From positions 868,001 to 932,000 of the forward strand of contig CAVSID010000001.1 in assembly GCA_963727915.1 (NCBI GenBank): 64,000 nt of DNA, read 5' to 3'. How positions within the stretch are numbered: the first letter of the stretch is position 1; each line of letters starts with the position of its first letter. Shown here piece after piece: positions 55,676 through 64,000 of this stretch. Both the position numbers and the translations under genes were made by a program. Origin of the DNA: CAWAND01 sp963727915 (lineage in GTDB: Bacteria; Chloroflexota; Anaerolineae; Anaerolineales; E44-bin32). The notes beneath the pieces are model-generated. The model had not been told where the DNA came from, made no database searches, and saw nothing but the letters and a program-made list of their open reading frames with translations.

Positions 55676-56077
55676 ATGCCCGAACTGATCCTCATATTCG
55701 ATGGCTACTGAGGCTTTTGCAGCCTGACGGCGGAGTGGATCGAGAGCCTCGGCGGTGGCGATCGCGTGGCGATCGTGCCCTATCAAGCCCCTGGCGTCCC
55801 GGAAGCCCACGGGCTGACGCTGGACGACTGTCGGCGTTCAGCCTGGGTGGTCGGCGAACACGGCAGGACCTATTCTGGGGCGGGCGCCGTGGCTGGGGCG
55901 CTGGACGCTGGTTTCGGCGTCGGGCTCTTCATGGCCCTATACCGTCTGCCTGTGTTGGGCAGCCTTTTAGATGTGGGCTACCGTGCCATCGCCCGTATCC
56001 GCCATCACCTGCCCGGAAAGATTCCTTATTGCCGTAGGCACCCAGAATTCTGCGAAAGGGCAGATGGTGGCGCCTAG
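55676..56077 (+). CDS. DCC-family thiol-disulfide oxidoreductase with in-frame TGA (candidate selenoprotein)
   Basis: From ATG 55676 the frame reads MPELILIFDGY, then TGA at 55709-55711, then GFCSLTAEWIES and on to TAG at 56075-56077 with no other stop. The DCC (DUF393) active motif is DGxCxFC, so the TGA falls exactly on the first redox Cys (codon 12) and Cys15 is kept. The rest fits the family: VAIVPYQAPG, LTLDDCRRSAWVV, LYRLPVLGSLLDVGYRAIAR, ending YCRRHPEFC. The frame is intact on both sides. Selenocysteine, a single-base error, or a nonsense mutation are all possible. No canonical SECIS could be proven by eye. Confidence 0.7.
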
Positions 56078-56325
56078 ATCCTTGATCCGGCGGCAGGGGT
56101 TGTATGGGCCTTCAAGCGCCACGCACCCAGGCTGAGTGAATAGGCAAGATCCCACGTCTGGCCGTCGGGGGTCATCACCAGATTGTGCTGCCACCCACCG
56201 GCGTCCCAGCGACGTCCGATCTGGTAGACGGTAAGGGTCTTCCCGTCGAAGGCAAAAGACCTCGGCGTGAGCCGCTTGTGATCGTCGAAGAACGCTTCCA
56301 CCTGCACGGGTTCATCCAGCTGCAT
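56074..56325 (-). CDS. Conserved small protein of unknown function
   Basis: The 83-residue frame starts 14 bp inside the 3' end of the CinA-type gene and ends convergent with the DCC gene. The sequence MQLDEPVQVEAFFDDHKRLTPRSFAFDGKTL, then YQIGRRWDAGGWQHNLVM, has the pattern of a small beta-rich domain with conserved Trp and Arg residues. No family is recognised with confidence. The overlap with the preceding gene suggests translational coupling. Confidence 0.6.
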   Translation of the reverse strand: MQLDEPVQVEAFFDDHKRLTPRSFAFDGKTLTVYQIGRRWDAGGWQHNLVMTPDGQTWDLAYSLSLGAWRLKAHTTPAAGSRI

Positions 56326-56803
56326 CGTTGACCAGTTCCAGGGCCATTGTCAAGGCGGATTGTGACGCTTCCAGTTTGTTTCCGACACGGTCCGACATGA
56401 AAACAAATGACCGGACGGCCCGCGCCTCGGGCGTTACCACGGCGACCCAGGTCAGGCCGACGGGTTTCTGCGGGGTGCTGCCGCCCGGCCCTGATATTCC
56501 CGTGATGGCGATTGCGACGTCCGATCCGAGGGCGCGCTTGGCGCCTTCGGCCATCTCCAGTGCCGTCTCTTTGCTAACGGCACCGTGGGCCGAGAGAGTT
56601 GATTCGGCGACGCCGAGCAAGGTCTGCTTGGCGAGGTTGCTGTAGGAGATGATGCCTCCCAGGAAGTAGTCAGACGAGCCGGCCACCTGTGTGATGCGGT
56701 GGCCCACCAGTCCGCCGGTGCATGACTCGGCCACTGCCAGGCTCCAGCCCTTCGCCTTCAACGCCTGTCCGAGACGGCTTTCGAATTCAAGTGGGTCTGC
56801 CAT
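56312..56803 (-). CDS. CinA C-terminal domain amidohydrolase (PncC-like)
   Basis: The ATG at 56803 (MADPLEFESRL) is favoured over a TTG at 56821. The ~163-residue protein is a stand-alone CinA C-domain with the motifs LAVAESCTGGLVGHRIT and AIAITGISGPGGSTPQKPVG. This family deamidates nicotinamide mononucleotide in the pyridine nucleotide cycle. The length fits PncC. It is divergent from xseA. Confidence 0.92.
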   Translation of the reverse strand: MADPLEFESRLGQALKAKGWSLAVAESCTGGLVGHRITQVAGSSDYFLGGIISYSNLAKQTLLGVAESTLSAHGAVSKETALEMAEGAKRALGSDVAIAITGISGPGGSTPQKPVGLTWVAVVTPEARAVRSFVFMSDRVGNKLEASQSALTMALELVNDAAG

Positions 56804-56888
56804 GCGGGATGTTCTCGCCAATCGTGTCCGTTGGTGGCATTATACGTTGGTTGACACGGCTTCGAACTGAAGGTTATGCTTCCCGCAC

Positions 56889-58137
56889 ATGGCCCAACTC
56901 TCCTTCCTGGGGGGCGGATCCCCTCATTTCACGGTTACCGAGCTCACCCGCTACTTGCGCGGCCTGCTCGAGTTCGGACTACCGGCTCGGTGACCTGACC
57001 ATCAGCGGTGAGGTCTCCAATATCTCTCGCCCCGCCTCGGGGCACATGTACTTCAGTTTAAAAGATGCCGGAGCGACGCTGCGCTGCGTGATGTGGCGAT
57101 CTGAGGTCGCCCGCCAAGCGTTTCTCCCCAGCGATGGCCAGTCGGTCGATGTTCACGGCCACATCAGCTTGTACGAGGCGGCCGGGCAGTATCAGCTGTA
57201 TGCCGACGACATCCGCCTGGGTGGCGAAGGGGACCTCTACCGGAACTTCCTGCAGCTCAAGCAAAAACTAGAGGCCGAAGGTCTGTTTGCACCGGAGCGC
57301 AAGCGCCCGCTCCCGCCCTGGCCGCAAGTCATCGGGGTGGTCACCTCACCGGCCGCCGCTGCGCTGCGGGATGTCATCGACGTCCTCAGGCGCCGCTACC
57401 CGCTGGCGGAGGTGGTGCTGTCACCCACACCAGTGCAGGGCGCCGATGCGCCTGCCAAGATAGCGTTGGCGCTACGGGCCATCAACGAATTTGGCCAGCC
57501 GGACGTGATCCTGCTCGTGCGGGGTGGCGGGTCGTTGGAAGACCTGGCGGCCTTCAACGATGAAGAGCTGGCGCGGGAGATCGCGCGTTCGCCAGTGCCG
57601 GTGGTCAGCGGCGTGGGCCATGAGACGGACTTCACCATCGCCGACTTTGTCGCCGATCTGCGGGCCCCAACGCCGTCGGCGGCGGCGGAGATTGTCTCAC
57701 CTGACCGAGAGGAACTGCAGAGGAGACTGGGGAAATTGCGGGCGTCGATGCGGGGAAGCGTCCAAAGCAGAGCCGTGGATCTTAAGTTGTCGCTCGACCA
57801 GCTACGGATGCGCCTGAGCCTGGCCTCGCCAAGGGCGCAGCTGGCAAACGCACGCCAGCGCGTCGATGATGTGCAGCGCCGGCTGAGCGGAGCCCTGGCG
57901 CATGACCTGGCGCTCAAGCTGGCAGATGTGCGGCGTCTCCATGCCACCCTCGAGGCGGTAGGCCCGCCCGCAGTGCTGGCGCGGGGCTACGCTTTGGTGA
58001 CCCGAGAGGATGACGGAGGCCTGATCCGTTCCCGGACTCAGATTGGTCGGGATGATGCTATTCGGGTGCGCGTGCACGACGGTTCTTTTGGTGCAAAGGT
58101 GACCGACGAATTGGATGGCGGGTCTAGCACAGAGTAG
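56889..58137 (+). CDS. xseA: Exodeoxyribonuclease VII large subunit (frameshift near start)
   Basis: The ATG at 56889 starts MAQLSFLGGGSPHFTVTELT; a frame change near 56970 leads to the OB-fold region LTISGEVSNIS and GHMYFSLKDAGATLRC. The catalytic domain has VIGVVTSPAAAALRDVIDVL, RGGGSLEDLAAFNDEELAR, and the hallmark GVGHETDFTIADFVADLRAP. The C-terminal helices follow. The corrected length of about 415 residues fits. It forms ExoVII with XseB, which lies 63 bp downstream. Confidence 0.93.
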
Positions 58138-58200
58138 AATACGCAAGCGCGCCACGCTCCGGAATCGCGGTCGGAGGGCGTCTCGGGATGTGGAGGTGAC

Positions 58201-58467
58201 ATGGCCAAGACCAAAGCCAAAGCCAAAGCCAAAGCGATGGCCCCTGAGATCTTGAGCTATGAAGAGGCCTTTGAAGAACTGGAAGGTCTGGTCGAGCAAC
58301 TCGAATCTGGAGAGCTCAAGCTGGAAGACGCGCTGGCCGTCTTCGAACGTGGCCAGGCTCTGGCTGCCCGCTGCGGTGATCTGCTGGAAGGGGCGGAGCT
58401 CAGACTTGCCCAGCTTGACCCCTCTGAAGACGGCAGCCTGGTGCCGATCGCCTTCGAAGTGGATTGA
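58201..58467 (+). CDS. xseB: Exodeoxyribonuclease VII small subunit
   Basis: The 88-residue protein has the XseB helical pair: LSYEEAFEELEGLVEQLESG and LEDALAVFERGQALAARC. A Lys/Ala repeat (AKTKAKAKAKAMA) precedes it and is longer than usual; it may be a local triplet repeat expansion. The gene follows xseA in the same direction. Confidence 0.92.
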   Translation: MAKTKAKAKAKAMAPEILSYEEAFEELEGLVEQLESGELKLEDALAVFERGQALAARCGDLLEGAELRLAQLDPSEDGSLVPIAFEVD

Positions 58468-58470
58468 GCT

Positions 58471-58935
58471 TTGAGCCCTGAATTGGCCCTCAACAACGCT
58501 GTTCTGATCGGAGCATTGATCGCGTGGGCCATCGCCCAGATCATCAAGCTCCCTATCGAGTATGTCCGCAACCGGCGCTGGGATTGGTCGCTGCTGCTGA
58601 GAGCGGGGGGTATGCCGTCGTCGCATTCAGCCCTGGTCACGGCGGTCGCTCACGGTATCGGGTTGACCGAGGGGTTCACCTCGCCGCTCTTTGCCTTTAG
58701 TGTAGCGATGTCGATGATTGTGATTTACGATGCCACCGGGATCAGACGCCAGGCCGGCAAGCACGCCGAGATCATCAATGCGTTGGTTCAGGATCTAATC
58801 GAGGGCCACGCCCTCCGCCAGGAGCAGCTGCGGGAAGTGCTGGGCCATTCGCCGATGGAGGCTTTCGTCGGTATGGTGCTCGGTCTGGCTGTCGCCCAGA
58901 CGGTGATCTCCTTCTGGCCAATCTGGCCCGTCTAG
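58471..58935 (+). CDS. Divergent PAP2 family protein (DUF212, YuiD-like)
   Basis: The start is TTG 58471, three bases after the xseB stop. The 154-residue membrane protein has several helices and the motif GGMPSSHSALV, related to the PAP2 phosphatase SxxH region, and a conserved IYDATGIRRQAGKHA block. Its enzymatic activity is unknown. It is probably cotranscribed with xseA-xseB and converges with murJ. Confidence 0.88.
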   Translation: MSPELALNNAVLIGALIAWAIAQIIKLPIEYVRNRRWDWSLLLRAGGMPSSHSALVTAVAHGIGLTEGFTSPLFAFSVAMSMIVIYDATGIRRQAGKHAEIINALVQDLIEGHALRQEQLREVLGHSPMEAFVGMVLGLAVAQTVISFWPIWPV

Positions 58936-58956
58936 AGTGCCGGCCGCCGGCCCGGC

Positions 58957-60528
58957 TCAGCCCGCCTCACGCTTGAGCAAAAGCGACGGGAGCTGACGGG
59001 CTTCCGGCGAACGTAGCAGGAGCGACGTCAGCCAGAATGCGGCGGCGCCCATTGCAACACCCACCAGTCCGAGGATCCAAACGCCTTGGGCGGCCCCCCA
59101 TCCGAGCCAAGCCAGCAGGATGACCGTCATAAGGGTGGAAGCCGCCACCGTCGCGCCTAGACCGCGCCGAATTCTGCCGAAGTCCAACCCGTCCAATCGA
59201 CGGCGCATCAAGACCAACAGTCCGCATGCCTCCAGGCTGGTGGCCAGCGTGTTGGCCAGGGCGAGGCCCCCATGCGGCGGGAGTCCCCAGCCGCTGAAGG
59301 CGGCGGCCAGGCCGAAACTCAGGCCGATGTTGACTGCCATGGCGGCAGTGCCGACTGCGACCGGCGTGAAGGTGTCCTGCAGGGCGTAGAAAGCGCGTGA
59401 GGCGATCTCGACGATCGAGTGGCTCACCAGGCCCATGCCGTACCAGAGGAGTGCCCACGCAACCAGGTCGGTCGAGTGGGCGGTGAACTCGCCCCGTTGA
59501 AAGAGCATCGCCACGATGGGGCGGCGGAGAAGGACCAGGCCGATCGTCGCCGGGAGGGCCAGGAAGAACACGCCGCGGAAGGTCGTGGCGAGTGTGGCGC
59601 GCATGGCGGACAGATCGCCGCGGGCAACCTGCGCCGAAAACGTAGGTAGGGCGGCGATGGCGATGGCCTGGGCGATGATCACCTGTGGCATAAGCATGAT
59701 GAAGAAAGCGTAGTTGATGGCCGTCAGGCTACCTTCCGACATGGCCGAGGCGAGCGCCACGTTTACCAGGAAGTTGAGCTGGACGAAGGCCACCCCGATC
59801 AAACGCGGCGCCATCAGGCGCCCCACCTGGCGCACGGCGGCGTTCTTGAGGTCGAGCGCCAATCGATAACGAGCGCCCCGGCCATGCAGGCCGGGCAACT
59901 GGATCAGCAGGTGCATCCCTGCGCCGAGGACTACGCCCCAAGCCAAACCAAAGATGCCCGCCCTCGGGACGAACAGCAAGACGCCTATGATCCATCCCAG
60001 CCACAGAAACGTCGGGGCCAGGGCCGGCAAGAGGAAATGCTGGTGAGCGTTGAGCACACCCATAAGCATCCCGCTGATTCCAAAGATCACGGCTGAAACC
60101 AACAGAATGCGGAGCAGAGCGATCGTGAGCTGGGTTTCGCTGGGGCCGAACCCGGGAGCCAGGATAGTAGAGACAAGCCATGGCGCTGCCAGCCAGGCCA
60201 AAGCAGCAGCGGCGCTCATCGCCAGGAAGACCAGGTTGGCAACTGCAGACGCCAACCGCCAGGCGCCCTCTTTGTCACCTCGCGTGAGGAAGCTTGTGAA
60301 AGTTGGCACAAATGCCGAGGCCAATGCCCCGCCCGCCATGACGCTGAACAAGACCTCGGGGAGCCGGTTGGCGGCGTTGAAGGCGTCCAGCTCGGCCTGG
60401 GTCCCAAACGCATTCGAGACCATCATCCACTTGACCAGCCCGGCCAGGTTGGACAGCACGAAGCCGGCCATGACCACACCTGCGGCCCGGGCCAAACGGC
60501 GTTCCTCGAGGGTGCTGTACTCATCCAC
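58957..60528 (-). CDS. murJ: Lipid II flippase MurJ
   Basis: The GTG at 60528 begins VDEYSTLEERRLARAAGVVMAGF, a natural MurJ start; an open frame goes further upstream without support. The ~523-residue protein has about 14 helices of the MOP superfamily, with conserved RLPEVLFSVMAGGALASAFVPTF near residue 55 and LPATIGLVLLRRPIVAMLFQRG later. It would flip lipid-linked peptidoglycan precursor across the membrane. A TATAAT at 60543-60538 lies only about 10 bp upstream of the GTG, suggesting a leaderless message. Confidence 0.88.
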   Translation of the reverse strand: MDEYSTLEERRLARAAGVVMAGFVLSNLAGLVKWMMVSNAFGTQAELDAFNAANRLPEVLFSVMAGGALASAFVPTFTSFLTRGDKEGAWRLASAVANLVFLAMSAAAALAWLAAPWLVSTILAPGFGPSETQLTIALLRILLVSAVIFGISGMLMGVLNAHQHFLLPALAPTFLWLGWIIGVLLFVPRAGIFGLAWGVVLGAGMHLLIQLPGLHGRGARYRLALDLKNAAVRQVGRLMAPRLIGVAFVQLNFLVNVALASAMSEGSLTAINYAFFIMLMPQVIIAQAIAIAALPTFSAQVARGDLSAMRATLATTFRGVFFLALPATIGLVLLRRPIVAMLFQRGEFTAHSTDLVAWALLWYGMGLVSHSIVEIASRAFYALQDTFTPVAVGTAAMAVNIGLSFGLAAAFSGWGLPPHGGLALANTLATSLEACGLLVLMRRRLDGLDFGRIRRGLGATVAASTLMTVILLAWLGWGAAQGVWILGLVGVAMGAAAFWLTSLLLRSPEARQLPSLLLKREAG

Positions 60529-60537
60529 GGCCGGTAG

Positions 60538-60543
60538 ATTATA
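60538..60543 (-). promoter_or_regulatory. -10 element of murJ
   Basis: A perfect TATAAT on the minus strand ends 9 bp before the GTG start, so the transcript may be leaderless. No clear -35 was seen. Confidence 0.5.
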
Positions 60544-60640
60544 GCAGGCGGGTGGGGGCGGATTCGTGCCCCAATTCAGTCCGGAGAGTAGAATAGATGC
60601 CGTACGGCCCCAATCCCCGACTCGAGCGAGAGGACAGCCC

Positions 60641-61627
60641 ATGATACGTGCCATGCGCTGCGACGCTTCCGGCCCGATCGAATTCGACTTGCCGGTGGAG
60701 AGCTTTGCCCAGACAATCTCCGACGCCGACCGTCTCTTGTGGGTGGATTTTCAGGCCGAGCCCAACGAGGTCAGCGAGCCTATCTTGAGCCAGACCTTTC
60801 AGTTTCATCCACTGGCAGTCGACGACGCCTTAAGGGAAACACACGTCCCCAAGTTGGACGATTGGGGCGATTACCTGTATCTGGTCCTGCAGTCGGTGGT
60901 CCTTGTGGAGAATTCGGACGACCCGCTCGACGTGCGCGAGCTGGATATCTTCTTGGGCCGGAACTACTTGGTGACCCATCATGATTTTCCTGTGCCTGCC
61001 GTTGATCAAGTATGGGGGCGGTTGCATCGAGACGACCGGCAAGCGCGCAAGGGGGCCGGTTATCTGCTATACGAACTCATTGACACGCTGGTGGCCAATA
61101 TCCTGCCCATTGTTGACGAAATGGACCAGACGCTGGAAGACGTCGAAGACATGATCTTCGCCGACCCGGATTCCGAGGTATTGGAGAAGATCTTCGAACT
61201 CAAGAGCAGCGTAATCCAATTGCGGAGAGTGATCGCGCCGCAGCGCGAGGTGGTCAACAAGCTGGCCAGAGATTCCTACCCGGTCATGGAAGTGGGCGAG
61301 CGCATCTACTTCCGCGATGTCTACGACCACTTGGTGCGCTCCTACGAAATCAACGAGGGGATGCGCGACCAAGCGACGGGGGCGTTGGAGACCTACCTCT
61401 CGGTGATCAACAACCGCATGAACGACGTAATGAAGACCCTGACCATCATCACCACCCTGTTCATGCCCCTCTCGTTCTTGGTGGGTTTCTTTGGGATGAA
61501 CTTCTTCCAGCCGGTGGGTCCGAGCCCAATGTGGACCGGCAGGCCTGCGCTATTTCTGGCCCTGGTGGTGATGATCGTGTCGCCGCTTGCGATGTTCCTG
61601 TACGCGCGCGCCAGGAAATGGCTTTGA
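60641..61627 (+). CDS. corA: CorA-family magnesium/cobalt transporter
   Basis: The ATG at 60641 follows GAGAGGA. The 328-residue protein has a long N-terminal alpha/beta and helical cytoplasmic domain (VHPLAVDDALRE-like block as FHPLAVDDALRET) and two C-terminal helices. The selectivity signature GMN is in GFFGMNFFQPVG; the usual Tyr before GMN is Phe here. The end RARKWL is a normal CorA C-terminus. It forms a pentameric divalent-cation channel. Confidence 0.92.
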   Translation: MIRAMRCDASGPIEFDLPVESFAQTISDADRLLWVDFQAEPNEVSEPILSQTFQFHPLAVDDALRETHVPKLDDWGDYLYLVLQSVVLVENSDDPLDVRELDIFLGRNYLVTHHDFPVPAVDQVWGRLHRDDRQARKGAGYLLYELIDTLVANILPIVDEMDQTLEDVEDMIFADPDSEVLEKIFELKSSVIQLRRVIAPQREVVNKLARDSYPVMEVGERIYFRDVYDHLVRSYEINEGMRDQATGALETYLSVINNRMNDVMKTLTIITTLFMPLSFLVGFFGMNFFQPVGPSPMWTGRPALFLALVVMIVSPLAMFLYARARKWL

Positions 61628-61886
61628 AGCACGCATGGTTGGGGGAGGGGGTCCTTGCGAAAGAACGGGGCAGGCGCGGCCCGACGCGAGAGAGCCGGGG
61701 ACGCCGACCCCGGCCCTCTGGTAAGGAGGAGAAGAAGAGATTTCGCCCTTCGAGCATAATGTACGCTAAAGTTGGTAGGCGTTGCTTGTCGCATAGCCGT
61801 TGCTTAACCTACGCTTTCCCTACGCTGTCGACCCCCGTTCTTCCCGGGCGCGGGCACGGAATGCGCGATCTTGGAACGGACAGCGA

Positions 61887-62492
61887 GTGAAATCCCCTTC
61901 CGAACTTCTCCAGCGTTGGGCGCCGGCTGCACCCGGGCGGCGGGCGCTGGTGTTGGGGGCAGGTGACGGCGCAGAAGCGGCATGGCTGGCGCACGAGGGC
62001 TTCCGGGTGGAGGCAGTGGAGAAGGATCCGAAGCGCAATGCTGCGCTGAACAAAGCTTGCGCCGGGCTGGCCGTCACCACCCAACAGGCCGACATTGAAG
62101 AGTTCGTCATCACAGCTGGGACCCAGGCCCTGATCGTGGCCCTGGCGGTCCTTCACTTCATCTCTCTCCAGGCGCTGCCGGTCGTGGCTGGGCGAATCGC
62201 GGACGGGCTGGCGCCCGGCGGCCTCCTGTTGACCCAAGTCCTGACGGATGAAGATCCCTCGGCCCTGGCTCGCCGGATGCGAGGCGACCCCGAACCATCG
62301 CCGAATACTTTCGCCATGGAAGATGGCCAGAGCCTGATCCACTACTTCACGCCAGGTGAGTTGCCGCGTTTGTTCTCGGGGCTGCGCCATCTTGAACATG
62401 AGCGTTATCGCTTCGCTGCGCCATGGCGACCGGATGGATTTGGTGCAGGCGAGGTCTTGGTGGCGAAGAGGCGTGCAGCGCCGCAGAACTGA
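61887..62492 (+). CDS. SAM-dependent methyltransferase
   Basis: The likely start is GTG 61887 (VKSPSELLQRWAPAA). The ~201-residue protein has motif I as RALVLGAGDGAEAAWLAHEG and motif II as VEAVEKD. It continues with LAVLHFISLQALPVVAGRI (motif IV/V) and GGLLLTQVLTDED. The layout is a class I methyltransferase, possibly related to TehB/thiopurine-type enzymes. The acceptor is unknown. Confidence 0.82.
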   Translation: MKSPSELLQRWAPAAPGRRALVLGAGDGAEAAWLAHEGFRVEAVEKDPKRNAALNKACAGLAVTTQQADIEEFVITAGTQALIVALAVLHFISLQALPVVAGRIADGLAPGGLLLTQVLTDEDPSALARRMRGDPEPSPNTFAMEDGQSLIHYFTPGELPRLFSGLRHLEHERYRFAAPWRPDGFGAGEVLVAKRRAAPQN

Positions 62493-62509
62493 TCCCCCCT
62501 TGCCTGTTG

Positions 62510-62515
62510 TACAAT
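62510..62515 (+). promoter_or_regulatory. Candidate -10 of hydroxyacid dehydrogenase gene
   Basis: TACAAT ends 9 bp before ATG 62525, a spacing compatible with a leaderless transcript. No good -35 was recognised. Confidence 0.35.
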
Positions 62516-62524
62516 GGACGGGTT

Positions 62525-63547
62525 ATGGCTGAGGTCGAGATCCAGGTTCTGGTGACGGTCCCCTTTCCAGAGCCGCTCATCGAGCGGCTGCGGGCGGTCT
62601 CACCACGGCTGCAGATTCGAGCCATTCCCAGCCGCACTGCGGAGGAGCTCCCAGCTGACGCTCTCCTGTCGGCCGAGGTTCTTTACACCGCCCAGATGCT
62701 TCCCGATCCGGAGCAGGTGCCTGACCTGCGCTGGATACAGTTTCACTTTGCGGGCATCGATCATGTCATCGACCATCCCCTGCTTAACACCCCGGATATT
62801 CTGATCACCACATTGAGTGGTGCGTCGGCGCCTCAGATGGCGGAATTCGCCCTGATGGGCATACTGACCCTCGCCAGGGGGACTCTGAGCATGCTCACCG
62901 ACCAGCGTGAGAAGAAGTGGGCGGAGCAGCGCTTCGACAAGTTTCTGCCCACGCTGGTAAGGGGGAGCACGATTGGAGTCGTGGGCTACGGCAGCATAGG
63001 CCGGGAGGTGGCCCGGCTCTGCAGGGCGCTCGGAGCAAAGGTACTGGCCACCAAGAGCGACCTCATGTCGGTCACGGATACAGACTACTATCAAGAAGGT
63101 GTGGGCGATCCGGAGGGAGAGCTGGCAGACCGGCTTTATCCGCCTGAGGCAACCGCTTCCATGCTGGCCGAATGCGATTTCGCCGTGATCACCGTGCCTC
63201 TGACCCCGCAAACGCGCGGCTTGATCACCGCCAAGAGCTTCAAGCGAATGAAGAGCACAGCCGGCCTGATCGACATCTCGCGCGGCGGCGTGGTAGATCA
63301 TGGCGCATTGGTCGAGGCGTTGAACGAAGGGCAGATCGCCGGGGCTGTCCTGGATGTCTTCCCCATAGAACCCTTGCCGGAATCGAGCCCGCTGTGGGCC
63401 ATGCCCAACGTCCTCATCTCGCCGCATGTCGCCGGTGCCTCTCCTGACTACTACGAACAAGCCATTGCGCTCTTCGGCGAGAATTTGCGCCGGTACCTGG
63501 CTGAGCAGCCCCTGCTCAACCTGTACCAGGCCGACCGCGGCTACTGA
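62525..63547 (+). CDS. D-isomer 2-hydroxyacid dehydrogenase family protein
   Basis: The ATG at 62525 gives about 340 residues. The Rossmann motif is IGVVGYGSIGREVARLCRAL, the substrate Arg lies in GLIDISRGGVVDHGAL, the acidic residue follows in FPIEPLPESSPL, and the catalytic His is in LISPHVAGASP. An insertion of about 30 residues between the nucleotide strand and the next block (SVTDTDYYQEGVGDPEGELAD) is unusual. The substrate (glycerate, phosphoglycerate or other) cannot be told. Confidence 0.87.
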   Translation: MAEVEIQVLVTVPFPEPLIERLRAVSPRLQIRAIPSRTAEELPADALLSAEVLYTAQMLPDPEQVPDLRWIQFHFAGIDHVIDHPLLNTPDILITTLSGASAPQMAEFALMGILTLARGTLSMLTDQREKKWAEQRFDKFLPTLVRGSTIGVVGYGSIGREVARLCRALGAKVLATKSDLMSVTDTDYYQEGVGDPEGELADRLYPPEATASMLAECDFAVITVPLTPQTRGLITAKSFKRMKSTAGLIDISRGGVVDHGALVEALNEGQIAGAVLDVFPIEPLPESSPLWAMPNVLISPHVAGASPDYYEQAIALFGENLRRYLAEQPLLNLYQADRGY

Positions 63548-63565
63548 TCAATACGAGGGACCTGC

Positions 63566-64000
63566 ATGATCCAAGGCGTGATCTTCGACCTGGGTGAAAC
63601 GCTGATTCGTTACAAAGGCACGTGGCCCGAAACGATTGAAGCGAGCCAGCAGGCGCTGACCCGGGCCCTTGCACGAGAGGGCATCCACCTCGATCACGAG
63701 GATTTCGGCGAAGTGTGGCATGCCGAAATGCAATCTGCCTACCAGGCGCGGGACGAAGACGAAACCGAACGGCCCAGCCGCGAGCTGCTGGCTGGCGTGC
63801 TTGGCCGCTACGGCTACTCCGACGTGGCTGAGGATGCCATCGACCGCTGCCTGGAAGCGATGTACAGCGCCAGCGAGGCGCACTGGGTGCCGATGGCAGA
63901 GGCTCAGGCCGTCCTCGAATCGTTGGCCACCGACTACCGGCTTGGGATGATCTCAAATGCTGGAGATGCCGGCAACGTCGGTAGGCTCATTGACAAGGCT
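63566..64000 (+). CDS. HAD-family hydrolase, partial (3' cut by window edge)
   Basis: The ATG at 63566 begins MIQGVIFDLGETLIRYKG, with the HAD nucleophile motif DLGETL. A cap-like helical region follows, and motif II is near LGMISNAGD. The frame is open to the end of the window (at least 145 codons), so the C-terminal motifs are missing. It starts 18 bp after the dehydrogenase stop on the same strand. The family resembles class I HAD phosphatases (phosphoglycolate phosphatase or haloacid dehalogenase types); the substrate is unknown. Confidence 0.82.
   Translation, partial: MIQGVIFDLGETLIRYKGTWPETIEASQQALTRALAREGIHLDHEDFGEVWHAEMQSAYQARDEDETERPSRELLAGVLGRYGYSDVAEDAIDRCLEAMYSASEAHWVPMAEAQAVLESLATDYRLGMISNAGDAGNVGRLIDKA

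Noticed and set aside
60294..60311. TTGTGAAAGTTGGCACAA, similar to the regulon palindrome.
   Set aside because: It lies inside murJ coding sequence, far from a start, and is likely coincidence.

Overview
The window is GC-rich, gene-dense bacterial chromosome. Several features point to a member of the Chloroflexota, probably Anaerolineae-like: the SigA and FtsH-free housekeeping block near 53-61 kb, threonine/proline-rich linkers in secreted proteins, LysM-M23 endopeptidases, a DUF2085 membrane protein, paired thymidylate-kinase-like genes, and sugar ABC operons with a strong intercistronic hairpin. This placement is an inference from gene content. No rRNA, phage, insertion sequence or CRISPR array was seen. 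One tRNA (Val, anticodon CAC) is present.

Layout. 0-6.8 kb: aminotransferase end, PadR-regulated MFS exporter, YbaK deacylase, aldo/keto reductase, LysM-M23 endopeptidase, membrane-anchored TlpA thioredoxin, DoxX protein. 7-19 kb: DUF2085 protein, LhgO-type oxidoreductase coupled to a phosphotransferase, a GH-A-like lipoprotein, a GT1-type glycosyltransferase, an MtaD-type amidohydrolase, AmmeMemoRadiSam proteins (radical SAM and MEMO), a P-loop protein, and an Asp-box propeller coupled to a MoaD-like protein. 19-21.5 kb: phytoene/squalene synthase and CrtI-type desaturase. 22-28.5 kb: polyphosphate block (CYTH-CHAD, SixA, two TMK-like kinases, Ppx/GppA, PPK2). 29-38 kb: GT87-type protein, tRNA-Val, HAD phosphatase, DUF389-SH3 protein, a sugar ABC operon, MscS channel. 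38-46 kb: beta-propeller protein, Fur/Zur regulator with a zinc/manganese ABC transporter, Suc/Fer-like protein, and a DprE2/DprE1-like pair. 46-52 kb: membrane zincin, histidine kinase with two membrane proteins, zinc ribbon, thioredoxin reductase, hydrolase. 53-64 kb: RdgB, DUF177, SigA, DCC protein, CinA C-domain, XseA/XseB, PAP2-like, MurJ, CorA, methyltransferase, 2-hydroxyacid dehydrogenase, HAD hydrolase (cut by the window end).

Main observations. (1) The MalG-type permease of the sugar ABC operon carries a cytochrome-c-like segment with a CASCH heme motif inside its first extracytoplasmic loop. (2) A DCC-family redox gene reads through a single in-frame TGA exactly where the first catalytic Cys should be, so it is a candidate selenocysteine codon. 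(3) About ten copies of a TTGTGA-N6-TCACAA-type palindrome, resembling CRP/FNR or Rex sites, sit almost only between genes and point to one regulon spread over the window. (4) Clear promoter-operator architectures precede padR and the fur/zur gene.

Caution. More than twenty genes, including essential sigA, need one or more frame changes to read as full-length proteins. The pattern fits uncorrected indels in the assembly better than pseudogenes. Such genes are listed over their full inferred span, and junction positions are approximate.
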